Source: an uncultured Clostridia bacterium | GTDB taxonomy: Bacteria; Bacillota; Clostridia; Oscillospirales; Acutalibacteraceae | Assembly: GCA_937892525.1 (NCBI GenBank) | Contig: CALAEV010000018.1 | Coordinates: forward strand, 17,309 to 81,308 | Reading direction: 5' to 3' | Length of the DNA: 64,000 bases | Part shown: piece after piece, positions 44,768 to 53,416 of the stretch | Position numbering within the stretch: the first letter of the stretch is position 1 | How the letters are laid out: the number at the start of each line of letters is the position of its first letter | Notes under the pieces: model-generated | Databases searched by the model: none | Told to the model about the DNA's origin: nothing | The model's input: the letters and a program-made list of their open reading frames with translations, nothing else | Position numbers and translations under genes: made by a program

Positions 44768-46014
44768 CTGTATTCTAATGTATCTAAAATTTCCATAGCC
44801 TCTGTGCCGTATTCATTCCACCAGCTATCTTGGGCATAATTCCAAATAAAGTAATCAACATCAGACTCAACATCAATTGTAATAAAGCTCCACGCGTCAC
44901 TGTTATCGTATATTCCCATGCTGCAAGTGTGACCGCCGATTACAACTTCTTTACATTCAAGCCCTGTACCGCAAACACCGAAATTCTTATCGCAAGCAAA
45001 CAATAGGCTACCTTGCGTTTCGCCCTCAGGCCAGAACTCGATAAAAAATGTGTATGCTAAATCTGAAAGTTCTTTATGCTCGAGAGTTTCATAAGTTGCA
45101 TATTCCCAACCCTCAGGAATAATAAGCGACAACATTTTGCCATCTTTTTCAGTTTTTACAAGTTCACCAGTACCTAATTCAACCCTATTAAAAACAAGGT
45201 GAACATCAAGCCATGTAATATCTGTAGGGTCATCAGCCCAAACGGTAGGGTCATCAATATAGTCTATTATTCTGTTTTCAAGTTCAATGAATATATGCCA
45301 ATAAGCCATATCAGAATCGCCGGTTTCAGGAAGATTAACATCAATATAAGCATAAAGCCCTCCGCTATCAGCTCTTTTAAGGTCTGTAACAGTATGAGTA
45401 ATTGAACTACTGCCTTCTTCTAAAATAACAACAATTAAAGGCTTGCCCTTAAAGTATTCTTCGTCATATTTTTCGCACTCTTTTGAGAATTCGTTATTAA
45501 ACTCTTTTACATAGTTATTCAAATCTTCAACAGATTTAATTACTCTTATTTGTGGGAACTTTATACCACTTGGCGTGTTATGACTTCTGTAAGATGTGGC
45601 AGAGAAAGTCATATCAGTTTGTGTAGCAGGGGGAGTATCAATGTACCCCAATTGAATAAGCGAAACTATCACTTGCTCAGGCAAATCCTTGTATTCACCG
45701 TCATAAAGTTTTATGCAGTAATAAACTCCCGTGCCGGCAGGGAAACTTTCTTGTATTCCGTCGTGGACAATCAGTATTTTGTCACCACTTGTAAGTCCTT
45801 TGAAGATTTCTTCGTTTTCACTTTGATTTGACATTTCAATAGGGCTGTCATATTCATCAATAATCATATAACCCGTATTGGTAACAAGAACTTTGCCCTC
45901 CATAACACCATAACCCTTGAATGACGCAATACCGAATACCACAAAGCAAATGGCAAACAGTAATAAAAGTATTGCAACAATGGTAGCGAGTATTACAAGT
46001 ATTTTCTTTTTCAT
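44764..46014 (-). CDS. Membrane-anchored extracytoplasmic protein of unknown function
   Basis: I do not recognise the family with confidence. The 416 residues begin with one transmembrane helix (about 5-30) and the rest is predicted to lie outside the cell. Residues 38-110 look like a small beta-barrel (VMEGKVLVTNTGYMIID; GDKILIVHDG) and resemble the C-terminal part of the putative anti-sigma factor in the same operon. Residues about 150-250 (SVEDLNNYV; YFKGKPLIVVILEEGSSS) faintly resemble PrcB-like protease-associated domains. The C-terminal third is acidic and aromatic. The gene begins 2 bases after the serpin stop codon and is the last gene of the sigma-factor operon. Confidence 0.7.
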   Translation of the reverse strand: MKKKILVILATIVAILLLLFAICFVVFGIASFKGYGVMEGKVLVTNTGYMIIDEYDSPIEMSNQSENEEIFKGLTSGDKILIVHDGIQESFPAGTGVYYCIKLYDGEYKDLPEQVIVSLIQLGYIDTPPATQTDMTFSATSYRSHNTPSGIKFPQIRVIKSVEDLNNYVKEFNNEFSKECEKYDEEYFKGKPLIVVILEEGSSSITHTVTDLKRADSGGLYAYIDVNLPETGDSDMAYWHIFIELENRIIDYIDDPTVWADDPTDITWLDVHLVFNRVELGTGELVKTEKDGKMLSLIIPEGWEYATYETLEHKELSDLAYTFFIEFWPEGETQGSLLFACDKNFGVCGTGLECKEVVIGGHTCSMGIYDNSDAWSFITIDVESDVDYFIWNYAQDSWWNEYGTEAMEILDTLEYR

Positions 46015-46016
46015 AA

Positions 46017-47279
46017 TTAACCCTCCACCTCTGTAACGGAACCAATAAAGAATGGCACTTTGTTTTCACAGTCGATTATCATATACATAAACGGACGGTC
46101 AAGATACACTTCGTGTGGTTTTTCAGGAATAGCAGTACTGCCATTGGTGATTACAGCAGTAACAGCACCAGCGCGTGTGCCTTTTTCTGCAACAGAAATA
46201 TATGTTTTGTGAAGAACTCTACTGATGTAAAGATTTCCTTGTTCCCAAGTGCCGATACCGGTTAAATCTGCATTATTACCATCAAAAGCAGTTTTGATGC
46301 CCATATTCATTAGCATTTCTGTAATATCAGCAGAGTAATCGTATTCGAATTTAGGGATACTTGTTATTGTCTTTTCATGTTTTACATTATTAAGAAGCTT
46401 TGCAATTTTTTCACTTGAAAGATTTTCAACAAAATTCTCTAACTTAATATTTTCATTAGGCAGGATTGCTACAAAAGCGTATTTCTGACCAGCATAATAT
46501 TTAAGAAAACCTGTTGAGTCACTATCGCATAAGTAATTGTATTCATCATTATACATAAAATCAACATTCTGGCTTTCTCCATTACGAGCATAAAAATATG
46601 ACTTGTGAACCTGTATATCTTCATAAATGTCAGCCCATTCAGCCTCAAATGCCAATGCGTTCATAAGGCACATAAGAGTAGCATCTGGTAGTGGTTCGTC
46701 AATAATACTTGGTATCATACCGTCAGTATTTTCTTTAACCCAGTTGTTCATATCTTTAACGGTGTCTTCACTGTTAAAATCAACTGAATACATCTGTGGG
46801 TTGTGATAATTTGCATTGATTTGTAAGAAATCATTATTTACTTTGAATGTTTCGTCATTTGTAATCCAAAGTGAGTTTGCAAGTTTAAGTGAGAACTTTT
46901 CACCTTGCTCTAATGAGTTAATATAACTGTATAAATATTTGTTCATTTCACTTGCAGAAAGTCCGAATATGTCTTCCATTTCTTTAAGTGTGTCATTTTT
47001 AGCTCCATTTGCAGTCATTGAAAGAGCGCAAAGTACTGAAAGGGGAGAGATAAGCACATTATCTCCATTTATTTGATTTTCCTTGAAAAGTTCAACTGTA
47101 AAATCGTAAAAAGCCTTGTTACCATCTGTTAAATCGTTAGATTTTTCTACTGTTTTTGGTGAAGTGTCATTCATAAGATTTTTTGAAATCATTTTTGATG
47201 GGGTAGGATTTTCTCCACAAGCACTAAATGAAACAAGAATAAGAGTAATGCACAATAAAACTGAAATAATCTTTTTCAT
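46017..47279 (-). CDS. Lipoprotein serpin (serine protease inhibitor)
   Basis: Serpins trap proteases by cleavage of an exposed reactive loop. The protein starts with a lipoprotein signal (lipobox VSFSAC, Cys about residue 21) and so should sit on the cell surface. The fold motifs are NVLISPLSVLCALSMTANGA, LKLANSLWI, NNWVKENTDGMIP, MNALAFEAEW and the C-terminal RPFMYMIID and PFFIGSV. The hinge EKGTRAGAVT (from Glu365) has Gly at P15, Thr at P14 and small residues at P12-P9, as in inhibitory serpins. The loop ITNGSTAIP suggests a small P1 residue near Ser381, fitting elastase- or subtilisin-like targets. It is the third gene of the ECF-sigma operon. Confidence 0.93.
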   Translation of the reverse strand: MKKIISVLLCITLILVSFSACGENPTPSKMISKNLMNDTSPKTVEKSNDLTDGNKAFYDFTVELFKENQINGDNVLISPLSVLCALSMTANGAKNDTLKEMEDIFGLSASEMNKYLYSYINSLEQGEKFSLKLANSLWITNDETFKVNNDFLQINANYHNPQMYSVDFNSEDTVKDMNNWVKENTDGMIPSIIDEPLPDATLMCLMNALAFEAEWADIYEDIQVHKSYFYARNGESQNVDFMYNDEYNYLCDSDSTGFLKYYAGQKYAFVAILPNENIKLENFVENLSSEKIAKLLNNVKHEKTITSIPKFEYDYSADITEMLMNMGIKTAFDGNNADLTGIGTWEQGNLYISRVLHKTYISVAEKGTRAGAVTAVITNGSTAIPEKPHEVYLDRPFMYMIIDCENKVPFFIGSVTEVEG

Positions 47280-47302
47280 AAGTTAAACCTCCTTAAAATG
47301 AG

Positions 47303-47947
47303 TTAAAACTTGTTGTCGTATCTTATATATGGTGTGTAAATAGTGTCAGCAGGTTCACCATAAATCACATAAACCTTTTCACCTAACTTCAAATCTTTAA
47401 TGAGTAGGGTGTCATAATCAGCATATTCGGATTCGCGATAAATTACAGTAACAACCTGATTTTTGCTGAAGTGTGTTTCTCCACTAACTTTAACTTGTTC
47501 TATAACGCGACCCTTGAAGCTGTTTTCAGAAATCTCTGTAATCTCCATATAAACAGGTCTGTAATGCCAACTGATATCAGTTGAACTACCCATATTACCG
47601 TTGCTTGTAGCACCTGTATTTTCGGTGCTTTCATCACGAAAACTACTGTTATCTTCAAATTTGTTATTTTCGTTACTATTTTCTGTGTCGGCTATATCAC
47701 CAAACATGTCATCAGCATCATCTGTTTGGCTTGTACCACCATTGGAATTAGAGTGTTCTTGTGTAGGTGCATTACTACTTAAAAACTTAAATCCACCAAA
47801 AATTGCAAGAACAATACAAGCTGCAACTGCTACATAATTAAGCCATAAATGTTTGTGGCGCTCAGGGTATTTTCTTAAAACATTGACGCTCTCAATCATA
47901 TCGTCATCAATAAACTCAAGTGCGTCAAGAAGTCTTTCTTCACTCAT
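47303..47947 (-). CDS. Putative anti-sigma factor, single-pass membrane protein
   Basis: Position and topology suggest the membrane-bound partner of the ECF sigma factor. The first 34 residues are cytoplasmic and acidic (EERLLDALEFIDDDMIESV), one helix follows (about 35-55, NYVAVAACIVLAIFGGF), then a low-complexity Ser/Asn/Asp-rich stretch (about 58-125) and a C-terminal beta-rich domain (YMEITEISENSFKGRVIE). No HxxxCxxC zinc motif is present. The start overlaps the sigma factor gene by 4 bases. The role is inferred from context; I do not recognise a named family. Confidence 0.7.
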   Translation of the reverse strand: MSEERLLDALEFIDDDMIESVNVLRKYPERHKHLWLNYVAVAACIVLAIFGGFKFLSSNAPTQEHSNSNGGTSQTDDADDMFGDIADTENSNENNKFEDNSSFRDESTENTGATSNGNMGSSTDISWHYRPVYMEITEISENSFKGRVIEQVKVSGETHFSKNQVVTVIYRESEYADYDTLLIKDLKLGEKVYVIYGEPADTIYTPYIRYDNKF

Positions 47948-48504
47948 AATTCAAAGCCCTCCTTTTTAAGATATTCCCTTAAACTGTTGCGAGTACGGAA
48001 TAATAAGGTTTTAGCCTTTGATTCACTTATACCACAGTATTTTGCAACATCTTTAACAGAATCAAGAAAATAATATCTGCCAACGAATACATTTCGAGCG
48101 TCATCTGAAAGTGTGCGTAAAAATGCGTTGATTGTCTCACCTAAAATTTGAGCCTCATAATCTTTTTCAGGGGAGTTATTACCTGAAATACAATCTTCTA
48201 GTTCAGTAAGAGATAAAGCATATTCACTGCTCTGACGCTTTATTCTGTTACGTTTACGGAAAATATCTATAGAAATTCTGCGAGTAAGCTTACCTAAATA
48301 TGTTGATAAAACATTTGGCTTGTGAGGTGGCATAGAATTCCATGCAGCAAGATAAGTGTCGTTTACACTCTCGTTACTATCTTCTTTGTCCGACAATATG
48401 TTGTATGCAATCTTGTAAAGATAGTTTTCATACTTTTCCTGTGTTTCACGGATTGCAGATTCATCTCGTTGCCAGTAAAGTTCAACAATTTTCTCGTCTT
48501 GCAC
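47944..48504 (-). CDS. ECF-type RNA polymerase sigma factor
   Basis: A 186-residue sigma-70 family protein with region 2 (ENYLYKIAYNILSDKEDSNESVNDTYLAAW, cut here to NILSDKEDSNESVNDTYL) and region 4 (DSVKDVAKYCGISESKAKTL with helix-turn-helix). No region 1 or 3 is present, as in extracytoplasmic-function sigma factors. The start is a GTG with GAGGGGGA upstream. It probably drives its own operon from the ECF-like promoter at 48551-48577 and controls the serpin. Confidence 0.93.
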   Translation of the reverse strand: MQDEKIVELYWQRDESAIRETQEKYENYLYKIAYNILSDKEDSNESVNDTYLAAWNSMPPHKPNVLSTYLGKLTRRISIDIFRKRNRIKRQSSEYALSLTELEDCISGNNSPEKDYEAQILGETINAFLRTLSDDARNVFVGRYYFLDSVKDVAKYCGISESKAKTLLFRTRNSLREYLKKEGFEL

Positions 48505-48550
48505 GGTTTTTCCCCCTCACAAAATAATTTCAGGTACCTTTCAACTATCA

Positions 48551-48577
48551 TCTCGTCAAAAATTCCCAAAGGTTACA
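48551..48577 (-). promoter_or_regulatory. Candidate autoregulated ECF promoter
   Basis: On the minus strand, TGTAACC (48571-48577) is followed after about 13 bases by GACGAGA (48551-48557). The AAC-containing -35 and CGA-containing -10 fit general ECF promoter patterns and lie about 47 bases before the sigma factor start. Confidence 0.5.
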
Positions 48578-48709
48578 ACTTTTATAAAATTATTATAGCA
48601 ATATAGAAAATAAATTGCAATTTTTAGTTGTAATTATTACCACTTGACTAAAACAATAAACTTTTGTTATACTGAAAATGAAATAAAATTCAAAAAGGGT
48701 AAAAAAGCT

Positions 48710-49246
48710 ATGACTTATAAAAATGTTTATATACTTATGACTCAATACCCAGGATTTGATGCAAAAATCCTTCGTTGGCGCACAAGATTTCCATACACCC
48801 ATACTTCAATAGGTTTTGAAGAAGATATGGATACTTTCTATACTTTTGTAAGCAAAGGATTTTTCGTTGAAAGCATAACAAGATACGAAAAGCCTGACAG
48901 ACCGTCATTCCCTTGTGCCTTGTATGAGGTAAAAGTTTCAGAAAATGTTTATAACAAAATCAAAGAAGAAGTTTCACATTATAAAGAGAATAAAGGCGAT
49001 TTCAAATATTCAACTTTGGGACTTATTCTTTGCTTTTTGAAAATCCCATATAAAAGAAAAAACAAGTATTTTTGCTCACAGTTTGTAGCAGAAGTGTTAC
49101 ACCGTTGCGAAGTGGTAAAACTTAAAAAGAAAAGTTCATTGTATTTCCCAAAAGATTTTTTGAAGCATAAAGAGTTAAAGCTTGTATTTCAGGGTAATCA
49201 TTTAGGATTTGTTGAAAAATATGTAAAAAAACCCAATAAAGCATAA
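48710..49246 (+). CDS. YiiX/YebB-like permuted NlpC/P60 hydrolase
   Basis: A 178-residue cytoplasmic protein resembling permuted papain-fold hydrolases (YiiX-like). The likely catalytic His is in PYTHTSIGF and the Cys in YFCSQFVAEVL, which appear in the His-before-Cys order of the permuted family. Members act on peptidoglycan peptides or lipids; here there is no signal peptide, so substrate is open. The ATG at 48710 follows AAAAAGGGT; a longer frame starts at 48644 without a site. It stands alone and is followed by a terminator. Confidence 0.75.
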   Translation: MTYKNVYILMTQYPGFDAKILRWRTRFPYTHTSIGFEEDMDTFYTFVSKGFFVESITRYEKPDRPSFPCALYEVKVSENVYNKIKEEVSHYKENKGDFKYSTLGLILCFLKIPYKRKNKYFCSQFVAEVLHRCEVVKLKKKSSLYFPKDFLKHKELKLVFQGNHLGFVEKYVKKPNKA

Positions 49247-49265
49247 TGTAATAATTTGCACAAAA

Positions 49266-49296
49266 AAAGCGAGAGAATTTTCTCTCGCTTTCATTT
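49266..49296. terminator. Bidirectional terminator between the YiiX-like gene and dut
   Basis: A perfect 11-bp stem (49266-49276 with 49281-49291, loop ATTT) is flanked by A-rich and T-rich tracts. Confidence 0.9.
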
Positions 49297-49301
49297 TGCA
49301 T

Positions 49302-49742
49302 TTATTTTGTTCCGGTTGAGCCGAATCCACCTGCACCACGGTCGGTTTCGTCAAGATTTTCAACTTCAACTATTTCTGGTAAAGCAACAGGCTCAATTAC
49401 CATCTGTGCAATTCTTTCAAAAGGCTCTATAGTGTATTCAGGGTCAGTTTGTTTTATAACGCCGACGCAGATTTCACCACGGTAGTCGCTGTCAATAACA
49501 CCAACAGAGTTGAGAAGTCCAACACCTTGTTTTATCGCAAGACCACTACGAGCATAAATAAATGCTGCATAATATGGGTCGTCCAGTCCTATTGCAATTC
49601 CTGTTGGGATTACCGCTTTGTCGCCTTTTTTTAGAGTAATTGGCTCGTCAATGCAAGCGTATAAATCCATACCTGCACTACCAACTGTTGCACGTGTAGG
49701 CATTTTTGCGTTTTCGCGTACTTTTTTGATTTTAAGTTCCAT
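49302..49742 (-). CDS. dut: Deoxyuridine 5'-triphosphate nucleotidohydrolase
   Basis: Trimeric dUTPase that makes dUMP and keeps uracil out of DNA. All five motifs are visible: AGMDLYA, ARSGLA, GVIDSDYRGEI, ERIAQMV and the flexible C-terminal DRGAGGFGSTG. The 146-residue length is standard. Its ATG overlaps the stop codon of the U32 peptidase gene (TAATG), so they are co-translated. Confidence 0.96.
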   Translation of the reverse strand: MELKIKKVRENAKMPTRATVGSAGMDLYACIDEPITLKKGDKAVIPTGIAIGLDDPYYAAFIYARSGLAIKQGVGLLNSVGVIDSDYRGEICVGVIKQTDPEYTIEPFERIAQMVIEPVALPEIVEVENLDETDRGAGGFGSTGTK

Positions 49743-51769
49743 TATTCAACACCTCTATACAGTAGTCCTCGGGTAAACTCACCTGTGGGCTTTTCTTTGT
49801 TTTCATAAGCCGTTAAAACTCTTTCAACCTCTTTTGTGGATTCAGTAGTGAAGTTGAAAAACAGTATATCACATTCACGGATTTCCTGCAATCTATCACC
49901 CATATAAACAGGGCGAGAGTTAAGGATTTCAGAATACCCAAAACTGCATTTTACAGGGAATTTTATTCCCATTCTGTCAATAATTTCACTATTTCGTCTG
50001 CAATCTGTACAATTCTTGCCATTCTTAACAGGACAGTTGCGAGTAAGCATTAAAGGGATTCTGCCATAAACTGTAATTCCTTTACCGATAGGGGACGAAA
50101 TATGATTAAAGCCCTCAACTGTGCATTCGTTTGAAACAATCACTTCGTCAATGCCTAAAGCTTTTGCCATATCCATTGAAAGTGAGTTGAGAATATTCAT
50201 TGATGGTGACGCCACAACGGTTTTGCCACATTTTTTCGCGATTGCAACTGCATCAAGAGTGTGACAAAGACAAATATCGGTAGATGAGTTTTTAAGCATC
50301 TTTTCTACTTTTTCACCATTGCCAAACATTCCGTGAGGAAGCTCAACTCCATAGCAAAAATCCTTAACGATTTCGTCATCAGTATTAAGTGGCACAAACA
50401 CTAAATCTGCATCAATATTTTCAGGAATTTGCCCAATGTTGTCAAATCTGCAATATATCTTTCGCTCATTTTTTGAGCTGATTTCAGTAGGAATAGGGGA
50501 AGAGTACAGTTTTCTTTCACTTATTCCTGAAAACTCGTTTTCAAGTATTTCTAAAGCACTACGGCGCATATTGTTAAGTGCAGAAATCGGCAATGAGTAA
50601 TCCACTTCGCCAATAATATCAATTTGTCCAGCTTCAAATTGAGTGCCACCACATTTTTTAAGAGCATCAACAATTCGCTCAACTGCAATTGGTCTGTTTA
50701 TTGGTGCTTCGCAAATATTTTCACTAGTTATTTCAACATGTTTTCCGTTGCAGCTTGCTTTAAGCACGGCATTTTCACCAATTGCACCACTAAATGTAAA
50801 ATCAACAGTAAAGCGTGATTGCTCTTTTTCGTAAATAGATGCGTATTTGTGTAACAATTCTTTTGTAGCCGATTGCACATTCTCTTTTTCGCGATAGCCA
50901 AACATTTCTCTGCCAAGCTTGTTCTCAAAATAACCGTCAGTAAAGCCTGAGCGTGAGAAAAGGTCGTGCAAATCTTTTTCAATATCAAAGTTGTATTCGT
51001 CATTGATTGCCTTTTTACAAGCAGTAACACAAGCACTAACATATTCAGGGCGTTTCATTCTGCCCTCAATCTTAAATGAGCAAATTCCCATATCACTTAA
51101 CTTTTTAATATGAGTAATAAGGGATAAATCTTTAAGACTTAAATCGTGTCCTGTGCCTTTTTCCACTTTGAATGGTAATCTGCAAGGTTGGGCGCAAAGC
51201 CCACGGTTACCACTGCGTGAGCCTAAAACTGCACTCATAAGGCATTGACCTGAAACGCACATACATAAAGCACCGTGAATAAACATTTCAAGCTCAATAG
51301 GGAAGTGCTTACATAAATATTCGATTTCACTAAAACTTAATTCGCGAGGTAAAACAGCACGACTAAAGCCCATTTCTTTTAATTCATAAAGACCTTCAAG
51401 TGTGCCAACGCTCATTTGTGTTGATGCGTGCATTGGTAGGGTAGGACAAATCTCACGAACAGATTTTGCAACACCTAAATCTTGAACAATAACAGCGTCT
51501 GCACCAAAGTCTGCGATTTTACGGATTGCTTTGTGCAAAGCGTTTATTTCTTGGTCTTTAATAAGGGTGTTAAGCGTAATATGTACCTTAACACCCCGGC
51601 TATGACAATATTTAATTGCATTTTCAATTTGCTCATCAGTAAAGTTTTGTGCATTTCTTCGTGCATTGAAATCAGAAAGTCCAAAATACACAGCGTCAGC
51701 ACCACTAAGTACTGCTGCTTTAAGATTTTCTTCACTACCAACAGGCGCAAGAATTTCAATTTTATTCAT
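49742..51769 (-). CDS. U32 family peptidase (TrhP/YhbU-like, long form)
   Basis: A 675-residue U32 protein. The N-terminal (beta/alpha)8 domain has EILAPVGSEENLKAAVLSGA, the U32 signature ELEMFIHGALCMCVSGQC and the Cys-rich cluster site NRGLCAQPCR. A collagenase-like DUF3656 segment and a C-terminal CPVKNGKNCTDC motif follow. Long forms are now linked to tRNA uridine hydroxylation rather than proteolysis. I use the ATG at 51769 because the family starts there; an ATG at 51793 adds eight unlikely residues. It overlaps zapA by 8 bases and dut by 1. Confidence 0.9.
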   Translation of the reverse strand: MNKIEILAPVGSEENLKAAVLSGADAVYFGLSDFNARRNAQNFTDEQIENAIKYCHSRGVKVHITLNTLIKDQEINALHKAIRKIADFGADAVIVQDLGVAKSVREICPTLPMHASTQMSVGTLEGLYELKEMGFSRAVLPRELSFSEIEYLCKHFPIELEMFIHGALCMCVSGQCLMSAVLGSRSGNRGLCAQPCRLPFKVEKGTGHDLSLKDLSLITHIKKLSDMGICSFKIEGRMKRPEYVSACVTACKKAINDEYNFDIEKDLHDLFSRSGFTDGYFENKLGREMFGYREKENVQSATKELLHKYASIYEKEQSRFTVDFTFSGAIGENAVLKASCNGKHVEITSENICEAPINRPIAVERIVDALKKCGGTQFEAGQIDIIGEVDYSLPISALNNMRRSALEILENEFSGISERKLYSSPIPTEISSKNERKIYCRFDNIGQIPENIDADLVFVPLNTDDEIVKDFCYGVELPHGMFGNGEKVEKMLKNSSTDICLCHTLDAVAIAKKCGKTVVASPSMNILNSLSMDMAKALGIDEVIVSNECTVEGFNHISSPIGKGITVYGRIPLMLTRNCPVKNGKNCTDCRRNSEIIDRMGIKFPVKCSFGYSEILNSRPVYMGDRLQEIRECDILFFNFTTESTKEVERVLTAYENKEKPTGEFTRGLLYRGVE

Positions 51770-52136
51770 TATTATCCCCATTTGCTTTTGCAAAAAGATT
51801 TATCTGGTCATTCTTGAATTTTGCCTCTGTCTTGTATCTTTCAAGCTCACGCTTGTAGTAATCTCTTTCAGATTTTGCTTTTGCAGAGTCTTCAAGATAA
51901 TCTTTCATCTGACCACGAAGTGTAGCCACTTCTTCTTCAGCCTTGTTAAGCTTGTCAGCATATTCAAGTGCAGTAAGCACTGCTGCTTGAGTTGAGTTAA
52001 GAAGAAAACCGTGTTGAAGAATAGAAGACATCTTGTCTTGAATTTCATTTGCAAGTGCTTCTGTATATTCAACACTTTCATCAGTAGTAATGTGATAATT
52101 CATACCACAAACTGAAAAACTAACTTTGTTATTCAT
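51762..52136 (-). CDS. zapA: Cell division protein ZapA
   Basis: A 124-residue FtsZ-associated protein that stabilises the Z ring. The N-terminal domain (VSFSVCGMNYHITTDESVEY) is followed by a long coiled coil (about residues 60-115). Length is a little longer than Bacillus ZapA because of the coiled coil. It leads the zapA-U32-dut operon. Confidence 0.88.
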   Translation of the reverse strand: MNNKVSFSVCGMNYHITTDESVEYTEALANEIQDKMSSILQHGFLLNSTQAAVLTALEYADKLNKAEEEVATLRGQMKDYLEDSAKAKSERDYYKRELERYKTEAKFKNDQINLFAKANGDNNE

Positions 52137-52210
52137 AAAAATTCACACTCCACTTGTTTTTTATGATTACCAATTAAAATAATTGTATCACAAAAAAACA
52201 ATATTTTCAA

Positions 52211-52510
52211 CTACTTGTGACGGAACAACGAGTCAAAAACCCCTGTATTATTACATTTTCTACATTCACTTGGACAATCAAAGTCCACAAGTATAGTATC
52301 GTCACCAATAACTTTAATATCATTCCAACAAATTTTAATATCTTCGTATCTGCCTAAAAGTCCAAAGCATTTTGACCTACCATAAACAATTATGGATACA
52401 ATACACCCTGAACAAGTGTCAAATTCCACATCACAAACATTACCAAATCTGCAACCGTCTTTTAAGTTTATAACTTCTTTTTCTCGCATATCAGTAACAA
52501 AACAATTCAT
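52211..52510 (-). CDS. YlmC/YmxH-family sporulation protein (PRC-barrel)
   Basis: A 99-residue PRC-barrel protein of the YlmC/YmxH family, which is common in spore formers. The MREKEVINLKDGCRFGNVCDVEFD opening (cut here to VINLKDGCRFGNV) is diagnostic. The C-terminus carries a CPSECRKC cysteine cluster. The ATG at 52510 follows GGGGTG, which lies inside the downstream arm of the sigG terminator. In Bacillus and Clostridia it is a neighbour of sigG, as here. Confidence 0.88.
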   Translation of the reverse strand: MNCFVTDMREKEVINLKDGCRFGNVCDVEFDTCSGCIVSIIVYGRSKCFGLLGRYEDIKICWNDIKVIGDDTILVDFDCPSECRKCNNTGVFDSLFRHK

Positions 52511-52512
52511 AA

Positions 52513-52549
52513 AAACACCCCATACCATAATATTTGATGGGGTGTTTTA
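52513..52549 (-). terminator. Hairpin after sigG that contains the ylmC ribosome binding site
   Basis: A perfect 11-bp stem (AAAACACCCCA at 52513-52523 with TGGGGTGTTTT at 52539-52549) lies between sigG and the YlmC-like gene. Read on the minus strand it ends in a T tract that runs into the next ATG. The 3' arm holds that gene's GGGGTG site. Confidence 0.75.
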
Positions 52550-52552
52550 ATA

Positions 52553-53323
52553 TTACGATTCTTTAATTTTCTTTATTGCACCTTTTTCAAGTCTGCTGAC
52601 TTGCGCCTGACTTATGCCTACTTCTTCTGCAACCTCCATCTGAGTTTTACCTTGCATAAAGCGTAAGTTTAGTATTAGTTTTTCACGGCTACCGAGATTT
52701 TTAATTGCCTCTTTTATTGATATTTCGTTTAGCCAGTCCTCGTCACTCTCGCTACTTCCCACTTGGTCCATAACATAAATTGTGTCCCCACCGTCAGAAT
52801 AAACAGGCTCATAAAGTGAAATGGGTTCAACTATTGCCTCTAACGCTAAAACCACATCAACAGGCTCTATTTCCATTTCTTTTGCTATTTCTTCAACAGT
52901 GGCGTCACGCCCAGTATCATTCTGAATACGCTCTTTAATCTGCATAGCGTGGTAGGCAGTATCGCGAAGTGACCTGCTGACACGAATTGTGTTGTAATCT
53001 CGCAAATACCTACGGATTTCACCTATAATCATAGGAACAGCATAAGTTGAAAACCGTACATTCTGGGTAATATCAAAATTGTCAATGGCTTTCATAAGGC
53101 CAATACAACCCACCTGAAATAAATCGTCAGGATTTTCGCCACGATTTGCAAACCTTTGTATAACTGAGAGTACAAGTCGCAAGTTTCCCTCAATTAAATC
53201 GTGACGTGCTTTTCTGTCACCATCCTCTTTAATTTTTTTAAGAAGTTCCATTTTTTCAGCTTCTTTAAGCACCTTTAATTTTGTTGTATCAACCCCACAA
53301 ATTTCAACTCTGCTGTAATGCAA
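52553..53323 (-). CDS. sigG: RNA polymerase sporulation sigma factor G
   Basis: Late forespore sigma factor. The SigG-specific N-terminal VEICGVDTTKL box, by which SigG is recognised by Gin/SpoIIAB-type regulators, is followed by region 2 (NPDDLFQVGCIGLMKAI, RFSTYAVPMIIGEIRR), region 3 and region 4 (TQMEVAEEVGISQAQVSR). At 256 residues it is full length. The start is a TTG at 53323 with GGGAGTG upstream. It would drive gerA and other forespore genes. Confidence 0.96.
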   Translation of the reverse strand: MHYSRVEICGVDTTKLKVLKEAEKMELLKKIKEDGDRKARHDLIEGNLRLVLSVIQRFANRGENPDDLFQVGCIGLMKAIDNFDITQNVRFSTYAVPMIIGEIRRYLRDYNTIRVSRSLRDTAYHAMQIKERIQNDTGRDATVEEIAKEMEIEPVDVVLALEAIVEPISLYEPVYSDGGDTIYVMDQVGSSESDEDWLNEISIKEAIKNLGSREKLILNLRFMQGKTQMEVAEEVGISQAQVSRLEKGAIKKIKES

Positions 53324-53416
53324 AAAATCACTCCCGAATAAAGTCTCAATAAAAGTATTACCAAATACTGAAACTCTAAACGGAAGATTTAATTAAATGT
53401 AGAAGTATTAGTTTGA

